Part shown: positions 1 through 4,798 of the stretch, one piece after another | Position numbering within the stretch: the stretch's first letter is position 1 | Layout of the letters: the number at the start of each line of letters is the position of its first letter | The notes under the pieces: generated by a model | Database searches by the model: none | Told to the model about the DNA's origin: nothing | What the model saw: only the letters and a program-made list of their open reading frames with translations | Translations under genes and position numbers: made by a program | Origin: CAZBYL01 sp964496275 | GTDB taxonomy: Bacteria > Synergistota > Synergistia > Synergistales > Synergistaceae | Length of the DNA: 5,102 bases | Direction: 5' to 3' | Assembly (NCBI GenBank): GCA_964496275.1 | Contig: CAZBYL010000088.1 | Span: 1-5,102 of the forward strand

Positions 1-40
1 GGTAGGTAGATAGTTTGGTTATTTATGATGTCTACTTTAG

Positions 41-57
41 GGGGTGCACTACACCCC
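41..57. repeat. Short inverted repeat GGGGTG-N5-CACCCC
   Basis: Six-base arms at 41-46 and 52-57 pair perfectly around a five-base loop (cacta). No T-run follows on either side, so it is not a convincing terminator. It lies just before the repeat-bearing segment at 128-279 and may be the edge of the same interspersed element. No function is assigned. Confidence 0.35.
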
Positions 58-127
58 AGTGCGGGCTGCAGCGGCTTTGGGTCTAAGGTCCCGAAGATTC
101 AAAAGCAACGCCACTTTACCCCACACT

Positions 128-191
128 GAAAATCTGATGAACAAACTAAGCGATTCACACAAATCAGAAAACCGCTGATTTGGTTCTCTGC
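128..191. repeat. Tandem repeat copy 1 with internal hairpin
   Basis: This 64-base unit is repeated at 215-279 with a period of 87 bases and only a few substitutions. It holds an 8-bp hairpin, CAAATCAG (160-167) and CTGATTTG (175-182), with a 7-base loop. The core tgatgaacaaactaagcgat is identical in both copies. The minus strand reads open through both copies, but the resulting peptide is simply the repeat translated and has no recognisable domain. It looks like a dispersed intergenic palindromic repeat of unknown function. Confidence 0.75.
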
Positions 192-214
192 TTATGCGGG
201 GAGACGATAAGGGC

Positions 215-279
215 GAAAATTTGATGAACAAACTAAGCGATTCGCACAAATCACAAGAACGGTGATTTGGCTCTCTGGC
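215..279. repeat. Tandem repeat copy 2 with internal hairpin
   Basis: This is the second copy of the unit at 128-191. Its hairpin is CAAATCAC (247-254) and GTGATTTG (262-269), again with a 7-base loop. Relative to copy 1, the innermost pair has changed from G-C to C-G, a double change that keeps pairing. That favours a selected structure, in RNA or in a DNA cruciform, over chance. No flanking transposase gene is visible, so any RAYT-type or other mobilising enzyme would have to be elsewhere. Confidence 0.75.
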
Positions 280-426
280 CGCCCACAAAGGGGGAAGGCT
301 TTAAAAGTGTTGCTCTGCATGCTGTAAGTTTGCCTTTGACTATGTTTTTTAATCAGTTCAGTTTACAAAACATTTGAGAACAACAATAGCCCTTCACATG
401 TCCAATTTATACAGGCCGGTGCTCTT

Positions 427-442
427 TTATGATATATCATAA
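427..442. repeat. Perfect 16-bp palindrome TTATGATATATCATAA
   Basis: Both halves match without mismatch and there is no spacer, so the site suits a dimeric DNA-binding protein better than an RNA hairpin. Its A/T-rich nature raises the chance of coincidence. It lies about 57 bases upstream of the candidate -35 at 499. It does not match the Fur box or DtxR box well enough to name a regulator. Confidence 0.35.
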
Positions 443-498
443 TTTTTCCCGCTTTATAAAGACAGAAAATTCGAAAAGCGGAATCTTCACCAAAGCAC

Positions 499-526
499 TT
501 GACATTCCGCCAAAATGTAGGACAAT
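499..526 (+). promoter_or_regulatory. Candidate sigma-70/SigA promoter
   Basis: A perfect -35 TTGACA (499-504) is followed after 16 bases by GACAAT (521-526), which matches 4 of 6 positions of the -10 consensus. The -35 overlaps the right arm of the inverted repeat GCGGAAT/ATTCCGC (478-484 and 504-510), a possible operator. Transcription would start near 533 and read into the small ORF at 564 and possibly on to the PLP enzyme gene. The -10 is only moderate. Confidence 0.4.
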
Positions 527-563
527 AGCTTGCAATGTTTATTCTTTTTTTAGGAGTGGTGAT

Positions 564-710
564 ATGGCGGTTATATCCTTGCCCGGCTTTTCGGAGTTTG
601 GGCGTTCGGTTTGCGGGAGATGCGGTTTTGCAGAGACGACAGAGAGTTTTCTCGTCTGTTGTTGTCTTTGTATGAACTGTATGTCGCCCCTGCGGACTGT
701 ACGGATATAA
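564..710 (+). CDS. Possible small Cys-rich peptide (48 aa), perhaps a leader peptide
   Basis: I do not recognise this product. The ATG at 564 has a good ribosome binding site (AGGAG at 552-556, seven bases away) and a candidate promoter at 499-526. The 48-residue product has seven cysteines, five of them clustered at residues 32-39 (CCCLCMNC), all encoded by TGT. There is no signal peptide or membrane segment. A hairpin AGACGA/TCGTCT (634-639 and 652-657) ends exactly where the Cys codons begin. Because the next gene encodes a cysteine synthase-like PLP enzyme, a Cys-sensing leader peptide is one reading. Chance is the other, since no conserved domain supports coding. An upstream in-frame ATG at 429 lacks a ribosome binding site and was not used. 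Confidence 0.27.
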   Translation: MAVISLPGFSEFGRSVCGRCGFAETTESFLVCCCLCMNCMSPLRTVRI

Positions 711-927
711 AGGCCTGTTTAATCTGTTTCTGACTTTTCATACTGCGCGGCGGTTTCGCGCTTATAAGACTTCAAGGCTGATCCTACAATTCACAGAGGG
801 CGAAAACTGACGCAGAACGTTTGCGCGTTCTCGTGCCGTACCTTCGTTTTATACCCAAAATCAAATATTATGCAAAAAGCGCTCTTTCACGCGCTTGGAT
901 GTTCATATACCCTGAGGAGGATTTATT
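711..927 (+). promoter_or_regulatory. Leader region of the PLP enzyme gene with three hairpins
   Basis: Three small stem-loops lie in these 217 bases: GCGCG/CGCGC (745-749 and 757-761), AGAACG/CGTTCT (814-819 and 826-831) and AAGCGC/GCGCTT (877-882 and 891-896). None is followed by a T-run, so none is an ordinary terminator. No T-box sequence (AGGGTGG-type) or known riboswitch core was recognised. A -10-like TATTAT (866-871) has only a poor -35 (TTCGTT at 843-848), which would fit an activator-dependent promoter. The third hairpin would then lie at the very 5' end of that transcript. The ribosome binding site GAGGAGG is at 914-920. Confidence 0.3.
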
Positions 928-2391
928 ATGATAGACCTTACAATTCATGAGGACAAACTTAAAAATACAATTGAACTTGCAAAAAGACGCGGCGTTCTTA
1001 TTCCGACTTTCAAGCAGATGAAAGACCCTGCAAAGTACACTCCCGATGCAATGAATGAGAAGCTGAAAACAACGGGGCTGTGGGATATCGACCCTGCAAA
1101 CCTTTTCCGTATTACGTGGAAAAATGAGCCGAAAAACTACGGCGGGCTTTTCGGCGAAGTGAATGCCATCGAGTTTCCGAGTGAGTTCACGGGAGTTAAG
1201 GCAAGGATAATCGCACTTACGGGAAAGTGGTTTCCTACAGGAGCTCATAAGGTCGGAGCCAGTTTCGGCTGCCTTGTGCCGCGCCTTGTGACTGGTCAGT
1301 TTGACCCCTCGTCGCAAAAGGCGGTGTGGCCTTCCACAGGCAATTTCTGCCGCGGCGGCGCGTATAACGCGGCGCTCTTGGGCTGCGAGTCTGTCGCTAT
1401 TATGCCAAAGGGTATGAGCAGAGAGCGTTTTGACTGGCTTAAGACGGTTGCGGGAGAGATTATTGCCACACCGGGGAAAGAGGGCAACATAAAGGAGATA
1501 TATGACGCCGTTGCAAATATTAAAGCCACAAGGAGCGACGCCGTAGTGTTCAACCAGTTTGACGAGATGGGCAACCACCTTTGGCATTACACCGTGACGG
1601 GCAGCGCCATGGAGGAAGCCGTGCGTTCGGCTATGAAGCCGGGCGATAGGCTGGCGGGAGTGGCTACGATGTCGGGGTCTGCCGGTACTGCCGCCTGCGG
1701 GGATTATTTGAAGGAAGTTTTCCCCTATGCCAAGACAGCGGTCGGCGAAGCTTTGCAGGCGTCTACGCTTTATGATAACGGTTTCGGTACACACCGCATA
1801 GAGGGCGTGGGAGACAAGCATATACCGTGGGTGCATAACGTAAGAAACAGCGACATGGTTATAGCCGTTGACGATAATATCTGCATGGCTATGGTGCGTA
1901 TGTGCAATGAACCGGAAGGTATCGCTTATCTGCGTTCCGTCGGAGTAGCGGAAGATTTTATCTCAAAGCTGCCGCTTATGGGTATTTCGGGCGCGGCAAA
2001 CGTGGCTATGGCGATAAAGATGGCGAAGTATTATGAACTGACCGAAAAGGATATTATAGTCACTGTGCTGACGGATTCTATGGAGCTGTACGGCTCTCGC
2101 CTCGAAGAAATGAATGCAAAGCTGGGCGCGTATTCGTTTATGAGGGCGATGGCCGACCACGAACGCTATGTTCTCGGCATGGGGACGGAGGGTCTTAAAG
2201 AACTTCTGTACGGAGAGCGCAAGCGTATACACAATTTGAAGTACTACACATGGGTGGAGCGTCTTGGCAAGTCGCCACAGGAGCTGAACGCCCAGTGGTA
2301 CGACAGGGATTATTGGAACGAGATACACAAATCCGCCGATATGATAGACGAGCTTATAGAGGATTTTAACAGAAGAACAGGATTGGCATAG
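928..2391 (+). CDS. Fold-type II PLP-dependent enzyme, cysteine synthase/TrpB-like
   Basis: This 487-residue protein belongs to the fold-type II PLP enzymes. These carry out beta-replacement or beta-elimination on amino acids in the cytosol. The PLP lysine is very likely K108 in TGAHKVG, which resembles the GAHK motif of tryptophan synthase beta. PSTGN (135-139) matches the substrate-carboxylate loop of cysteine synthases. SGSAGTAA (249-256) is the glycine-rich loop that holds the PLP phosphate, and EGVGDKHIP (292-300) corresponds to the GIG.GFIP region of cysteine synthases. TDSMELYGS (382-390) lies where the residue contacting the PLP ring nitrogen is expected. At 487 residues it is much longer than CysK (about 310), with ~60 extra N-terminal and ~80 extra C-terminal residues. 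The substrate cannot be assigned: a lyase, desulfhydrase or synthase are all possible. The start follows GAGGAGG by seven bases, and a terminator ends the unit. The LysR gene downstream is its likely regulator. Confidence 0.9.
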   Translation: MIDLTIHEDKLKNTIELAKRRGVLIPTFKQMKDPAKYTPDAMNEKLKTTGLWDIDPANLFRITWKNEPKNYGGLFGEVNAIEFPSEFTGVKARIIALTGKWFPTGAHKVGASFGCLVPRLVTGQFDPSSQKAVWPSTGNFCRGGAYNAALLGCESVAIMPKGMSRERFDWLKTVAGEIIATPGKEGNIKEIYDAVANIKATRSDAVVFNQFDEMGNHLWHYTVTGSAMEEAVRSAMKPGDRLAGVATMSGSAGTAACGDYLKEVFPYAKTAVGEALQASTLYDNGFGTHRIEGVGDKHIPWVHNVRNSDMVIAVDDNICMAMVRMCNEPEGIAYLRSVGVAEDFISKLPLMGISGAANVAMAIKMAKYYELTEKDIIVTVLTDSMELYGSRLEEMNAKLGAYSFMRAMADHERYVLGMGTEGLKELLYGERKRIHNLKYYTWVERLGKSPQELNAQWYDRDYWNEIHKSADMIDELIEDFNRRTGLA

Positions 2392-2413
2392 AAATTCATT
2401 CTCCAAACAGATG

Positions 2414-2441
2414 AAGCGGGCGCGAAATGCGTCCGCTTTTT
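2414..2441 (+). terminator. Intrinsic terminator after the PLP enzyme gene
   Basis: A 10-bp stem pairs AAGCGGGCGC (2414-2423) with GCGTCCGCTT (2429-2438), with one G-T pair and a five-base loop (gaaat). It ends in a run of five T (2437-2441). It starts 22 bases after the stop codon and separates the enzyme gene from the LysR gene, so the two are probably separate transcripts. Confidence 0.85.
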
Positions 2442-2537
2442 CATGTAAACTCGCATAATAAGCCTAAAGGCTTTTGACTTTTGCATTTACCATTATTACC
2501 CTAGTGGCAACCACGCATTTTAACTGGAGGAATCATA

Positions 2538-3452
2538 TTGAATACTCTGCATCTCAAATATGCAGTTGAAGTTGAGCGTACAGGCTCCATTTCCAAGGCA
2601 GCCGAGAACCTTTATATGAACCAGCCGCATCTGAGCAAGACTATACGCGAGCTTGAGGACTCTTTGGGCATCGTCATTTTTAAGCGCACTACAAAGGGAG
2701 TCATTCCCACAAAGAAGGGAATGGAGTTTCTCGTCTATGCAAAAAAAATCCTGGCACAGCTCAAGGAGATGGAGTCGATATACAAACCTGATACGGAAAA
2801 GACTCAGAAATTTGATATAGCCGTTCCTCGGGCAAGTTATATTTCCTATGCCTTTACCGAGTTCGTGCGAACCCTGGACAGAGAGAGCGCGCTGAATATA
2901 AACTACCTTGAGACAAATTCATTGAGCACGGTAAAGAAGGTTGCCGACGGAGACAGCAATCTCGGAATCGCAAGGTATCAGGAGATGCACGAATATTACT
3001 TTATGAATCTGCTGCGGGAAAAGCGGCTGAAATTCCAGCCCGTTCTGGACTTCGTGTATGTCGCATTGATGTCTCGGGAGCACCCTCTTGCAAGTAAGGA
3101 GGACGTGGATTATCCGGATTTTGCCAAGTTTACAAAAATAACACACGGCGATATCTCTATTCCGTCACTTTCGCAGCAATCCGAATTCACGGACGGAGAC
3201 AAGAAACGCAAAGAGATAGCCGTGTATGAGCGCGGCAGCCAGTTTGAACTTTTAAGCAGAATAAAGGATACGTACATGTGGGTCTCTCCCATGCCTGACG
3301 AGGTACTGCAAACATTTTCGCTTGTACAAAGAAAGTGCCCTGCTGCGGAAAACAGGCACAAAGACATTCTGATATACAGAACCGGCTACCATTTTTCGCA
3401 CGAAGATGAGTCTTTCATCAAAAAACTGCATGAGGTTGTCAATAATCTATAA
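2538..3452 (+). CDS. LysR-type transcriptional regulator
   Basis: This 304-residue protein has the normal length and layout of a LysR family regulator, a cytosolic DNA-binding protein that usually works as a tetramer. The N-terminal winged helix-turn-helix (about residues 1-60) includes GSISKAAENLYMNQPHLSKT and then LEDSLGIVIFKRTTKGVIPT, both typical of the family. A linker helix follows (about 60-90). The rest is the periplasmic-binding-protein-like effector domain; its ligand is unknown. The start is TTG at 2538, supported by GGAGG (2526-2530) seven bases upstream; no ATG fits better, because the family motif begins immediately. It lies just downstream of the PLP enzyme gene on the same strand rather than divergently, which is less usual. 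Regulation of that enzyme is inferred from position only. No terminator is visible before the ppnP promoter. Confidence 0.93.
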   Translation: MNTLHLKYAVEVERTGSISKAAENLYMNQPHLSKTIRELEDSLGIVIFKRTTKGVIPTKKGMEFLVYAKKILAQLKEMESIYKPDTEKTQKFDIAVPRASYISYAFTEFVRTLDRESALNINYLETNSLSTVKKVADGDSNLGIARYQEMHEYYFMNLLREKRLKFQPVLDFVYVALMSREHPLASKEDVDYPDFAKFTKITHGDISIPSLSQQSEFTDGDKKRKEIAVYERGSQFELLSRIKDTYMWVSPMPDEVLQTFSLVQRKCPAAENRHKDILIYRTGYHFSHEDESFIKKLHEVVNNL

Positions 3453-3458
3453 AAGTGG

Positions 3459-3487
3459 TGGACTAATTCCGTAAATAATAATATTAT
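3459..3487 (+). promoter_or_regulatory. Candidate SigA promoter for ppnP
   Basis: The -35 TGGACT (3459-3464, 4 of 6 consensus positions) and the -10 TATTAT (3482-3487, 5 of 6) are separated by the optimal 17 bases. Transcription would start near 3494, about 35 bases before the ppnP start codon. The surrounding A/T richness allows other -10 choices, such as TATAGT at 3487-3492. Confidence 0.5.
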
Positions 3488-3527
3488 ATAGTAAGAATTT
3501 TTACAATATCAGGAGGTTGTGTATAAG

Positions 3528-3851
3528 ATGATTGAGAAGCTCGAAAACGTAACCGCGGTTGCAAAGGCGAATATTTACTTTGACGGCAAGGTTGTCAGTC
3601 ACACAGTCTTCATGCCGGACGGCGACCGCAAGACTCTGGGCATCTTCCTCCCGGGAGATTATGAGTTCGGCACCGGCGATGCGGAAATCATGGACATCAC
3701 CGACGGAATCTGCCAGGTGCGTCTCCCCGAGACAAGCGAGTACGTGGAGGTCAAGGCGGGCGAAAAATTCAACGTACCGGCAAACAGCAAGTACGGCTTC
3801 CGCTGCTACATTCCAGTCCAGTACGTATGCAGCTACATTCCTTCAAAATAA
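3528..3851 (+). CDS. ppnP: Pyrimidine/purine nucleoside phosphorylase PpnP (DUF1255/YaiE family)
   Basis: The 107-residue product matches the PpnP family, small single-domain cupins that cleave nucleosides with phosphate to give a free base and ribose 1-phosphate in nucleoside salvage. Family landmarks are NIYFDGKVVSHTV near the N-terminus (E. coli has NEYFSGKVKSIGF), GIFLPGDYEFGTGDAEIMDITDG in the middle, and AGEKFNVPANSKYGFRC...YVCSYIP at the end, which aligns with the E. coli GSVFNVPGHSEF...YLCRYL. It is slightly longer than the E. coli protein (about 94 residues) through an N-terminal extension. I chose the ATG at 3528 because AGGAGG (3511-3516) is 11 bases away. The in-frame GTG at 3519 would leave only two bases after the ribosome binding site. 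It has its own promoter and terminator and looks monocistronic. Confidence 0.9.
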   Translation: MIEKLENVTAVAKANIYFDGKVVSHTVFMPDGDRKTLGIFLPGDYEFGTGDAEIMDITDGICQVRLPETSEYVEVKAGEKFNVPANSKYGFRCYIPVQYVCSYIPSK

Positions 3852-3911
3852 CACAACGGACAAAGGAGTGTCTGAACGGGCGCTTCGCTTAAGCCTTTTA
3901 GTTCCTTGAAA

Positions 3912-3951
3912 AAACCGGCATAGTCGTGAATATCGGCTGTGCCGGTTTCTT
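3912..3951 (+). terminator. Probable intrinsic terminator after ppnP
   Basis: A 12-bp stem pairs AAACCGGCATAG (3912-3923) with CTGTGCCGGTTT (3937-3948), with one G-T pair and a 13-base loop. The tail TTTCTTG is a weak U-run, but the A-rich left side and strong stem fit a terminator, possibly one that works in both directions. It begins 60 bases after the ppnP stop. Confidence 0.65.
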
Positions 3952-3991
3952 GTCGGCTTGCCAAAACGATGCGGTTATCAAGACTTCTTTA

Positions 3992-4135
3992 ATGGCACAC
4001 AACAGCACCGGACAATCAGACATCGTCATGTACACGACAGAAGACGAACTTAGCCGGTCTTCAGTTGTTGCAAATTTTGCAACAACTGCCATGGACAGCA
4101 AAACCTATCAAGTCGCTTATTACAATCTCGCATAA
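3992..4135 (+). pseudogene. Remnant of a RhuM-family gene with internal deletion
   Basis: The 47-codon frame begins with QSDIVMYTTED (residues 8-18), which resembles the N-terminus of RhuM-family (virulence-associated) proteins. It then jumps directly to ELSRSSVVANFATTAMDSKTYQVAYYNL, which resembles the family segment normally found after the DNA-binding-like region (typically EGEL..NSV...F.TTA.DGKTY.V.YYNLDVIISVGYRV). About 40-50 codons are missing between the two parts, and the frame ends right after YYNL, where the family normally continues for a few hundred residues. No ribosome binding site precedes the ATG. RhuM genes are usually accessory cargo near restriction or Fic-type genes, so this is probably the scar of a lost accessory gene. 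The family assignment is from memory of motifs. Confidence 0.7.
4062..4088. repeat. 27-bp near-perfect palindrome
   Basis: The arms CAGTTGTTGCAAA (4062-4074) and TTTGCAACAACTG (4076-4088) are exact reverse complements around one base. As RNA it would form an 11-bp stem with a five-base loop. No T-run follows, so it is not a terminator. It lies inside the RhuM remnant, where it encodes the family motif VVANFATT, and 57 bases upstream of the feoA -35. It may be a regulator site or just a product of codon choice. Confidence 0.6.
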
Positions 4136-4144
4136 GCATAACCC

Positions 4145-4173
4145 TTGACATATATTTTCTTAGGTGATAAACT
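4145..4173 (+). promoter_or_regulatory. Promoter of the feoA pair
   Basis: A perfect -35 TTGACA (4145-4150) is followed after 17 bases by TAAACT (4168-4173), matching 4 of 6 -10 positions. Transcription would start near 4180, directly before the palindrome at 4181-4200, so a protein bound there would block initiation or early elongation. Confidence 0.6.
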
Positions 4174-4180
4174 CCTCTCT

Positions 4181-4200
4181 CGGTTAGCCACTGCTAACTA
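4181..4200. promoter_or_regulatory. Putative operator, copy 1 (CGGTTAGC-N4-GCTAACTA)
   Basis: The 6-base arms GTTAGC (4183-4188) and GCTAAC (4193-4198) are perfect reverse complements around four bases. The same 20-base element recurs before feoB at 4765-4784 with only two differences, both in the spacer. The half-sites GGTTAG/CTAAC resemble those of DtxR/IdeR boxes, but the spacing is wider than in the classical box, so the regulator is not named. It lies at the predicted start of transcription and 11 bases before the ribosome binding site GAGGAG (4211-4216). Confidence 0.65.
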
Positions 4201-4226
4201 TTACTTTTATGAGGAGTGAATTGCTT

Positions 4227-4436
4227 ATGCCTTTGACATTTTTGACTCCGGGAAGAGACGGACAGATTACAGGAATACGCGGGCAGGACGAGACAAGGCG
4301 ATTCCTTGAAAGCCTCGGGTTTACTGCGGGAAGCATCGTCACAATGGTTTCAGCTATGGGCGATAATGTAATCATAGGGATACGCGGAACGAGGGTGGCA
4401 ATCAGCCGCGGCATGGCGGCAAGAATAGAGATTTAG
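4227..4436 (+). CDS. feoA: FeoA-domain ferrous iron transport protein (first copy)
   Basis: This 69-residue protein is a single FeoA (SH3-like) domain. FeoA proteins are small cytosolic partners of the Fe(II) transporter FeoB and are thought to bind or modulate it. Typical features are PGRDGQITGIRGQDETRRFLESLGFTAG (residues 8-35), the beta-barrel start followed by the R..LE.LG...G motif, then MGDNVIIGIRGTRVAISRGMAARIEI, where G..VAI....A..I is the family ending. I chose the ATG at 4227, ten bases after GAGGAG (4211-4216). The in-frame ATG at 4209 overlaps that site and would add six residues outside the domain. It is first in a unit with the second feoA, 32 bases away. The promoter and repeated palindrome upstream suggest metal-dependent control. 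Confidence 0.9.
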   Translation: MPLTFLTPGRDGQITGIRGQDETRRFLESLGFTAGSIVTMVSAMGDNVIIGIRGTRVAISRGMAARIEI

Positions 4437-4468
4437 TGTCTGTATTTTTATAAAACGGAGGGATTTTT

Positions 4469-4690
4469 TTGAAAACGCTGAGAGATGTGCCTGTCGGCAC
4501 AAGCGTTGCTGTTGTCGGTTTGAAAAGCAGCGGAGCGCTGAGACGCAGGATTATGGATATGGGCATCACAAAGGGCACTACGGTTACGGTGCGCAAGGTT
4601 GCGCCTCTCGGAGACCCCGTGGAGATTACCGTGCGCGGTTATGAACTTTCTCTGCGCAAGGCGGATGCGGAAATGATAGAGGTTGAATAG
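4469..4690 (+). CDS. feoA: FeoA-domain ferrous iron transport protein (second copy)
   Basis: This 73-residue protein is a second single FeoA domain, clearly different in sequence from the first. It reads TLRDVPVGTSVAVVGLKSSGALRRRIMDMGITKG (residues 3-36), with the family's R..IMDMGI..G motif, then PLGDPVEITVRGYELSLRKADAEMIEVE, the typical G.P....RGYELSLRK.DA..I.V ending. It is closer to the usual FeoA pattern than the first copy. The start is TTG at 4469, set by GGAGG (4457-4461) seven bases upstream; no ATG is available near it. It follows the first copy by 32 bases without its own promoter, so the two are probably co-transcribed. A terminator separates it from feoB. Two different FeoA partners for one FeoB are common in Clostridia. 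Confidence 0.92.
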   Translation: MKTLRDVPVGTSVAVVGLKSSGALRRRIMDMGITKGTTVTVRKVAPLGDPVEITVRGYELSLRKADAEMIEVE

Positions 4691-4730
4691 CGGCGCAACA
4701 TCTGTTTGAGCTTATATAATTTGGAAAACG

Positions 4731-4755
4731 GTGAGTCTTTGCGGCTCATTTTTTT
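4731..4755 (+). terminator. Intrinsic terminator between feoA and feoB
   Basis: A 7-bp stem pairs GTGAGTC (4731-4737) with GGCTCAT (4743-4749), including two G-T pairs and a five-base loop, and runs into seven T (4749-4755). It is fairly weak, so partial read-through into feoB is likely. A perfect TATAAT at 4715-4720 lies before it but has no good -35. Confidence 0.65.
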
Positions 4756-4764
4756 AAGACTGTA

Positions 4765-4784
4765 CGGTTAGCAACCGCTAACTA
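4765..4784. promoter_or_regulatory. Putative operator, copy 2 (CGGTTAGC-N4-GCTAACTA)
   Basis: GTTAGC (4767-4772) and GCTAAC (4777-4782) form the same palindrome as at 4181-4200, with 18 of 20 bases identical across the element. It ends only two bases before the feoB ribosome binding site (GGAGG, 4787-4791), so a bound protein, or the RNA hairpin it could form, would also affect translation. No convincing promoter can be placed directly in front of it. Confidence 0.65.
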
Positions 4785-4798
4785 ATGGAGGCGGCGAG

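Larger units (their letters stand above)
290..563. other. Intergenic region without a supported gene
   Basis: No reading frame here has a ribosome binding site and a recognisable product. An ATG at 429 opens a frame continuous with the small ORF at 564-710, but it has no Shine-Dalgarno sequence and starts inside a palindrome. What can be seen is the palindrome at 427-442, a 7-base inverted repeat GCGGAAT/ATTCCGC (478-484 and 504-510) that overlaps a candidate promoter, and T-rich stretches. No tRNA or known riboswitch was recognised. Confidence 0.5.

Noticed and set aside
49..288. Minus-strand frame of 79 codons through the tandem repeats
   Set aside because: Its internal peptide repetition simply translates the DNA repeat. 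There is no ribosome binding site or domain.
711..927. T-box or S-box riboswitch before the PLP gene
   Set aside because: No T-box consensus, no SAM riboswitch core and no terminator with a T-run could be found.
868..1836. Minus-strand open frame of 322 codons
   Set aside because: It lies antisense to the conserved PLP enzyme gene and has no recognisable domain. It is a shadow of that gene's codon usage.
2504..2514. GTGG-caa-CCAC dyad upstream of the LysR gene as an autoregulatory site
   Set aside because: The arms are only four bases and do not match the T-N11-A LysR motif or the feo palindrome. It is too likely by chance.
3559..3909. 116-codon + strand frame overlapping ppnP
   Set aside because: It is out of frame within the clearly conserved ppnP coding sequence, has composition typical of a shadow frame, and runs into the terminator region.
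3926..3991. GTG-started extension of the RhuM remnant frame
   Set aside because: The GTG lies in the loop of the ppnP terminator, there is no ribosome binding site, and the added residues do not resemble RhuM.
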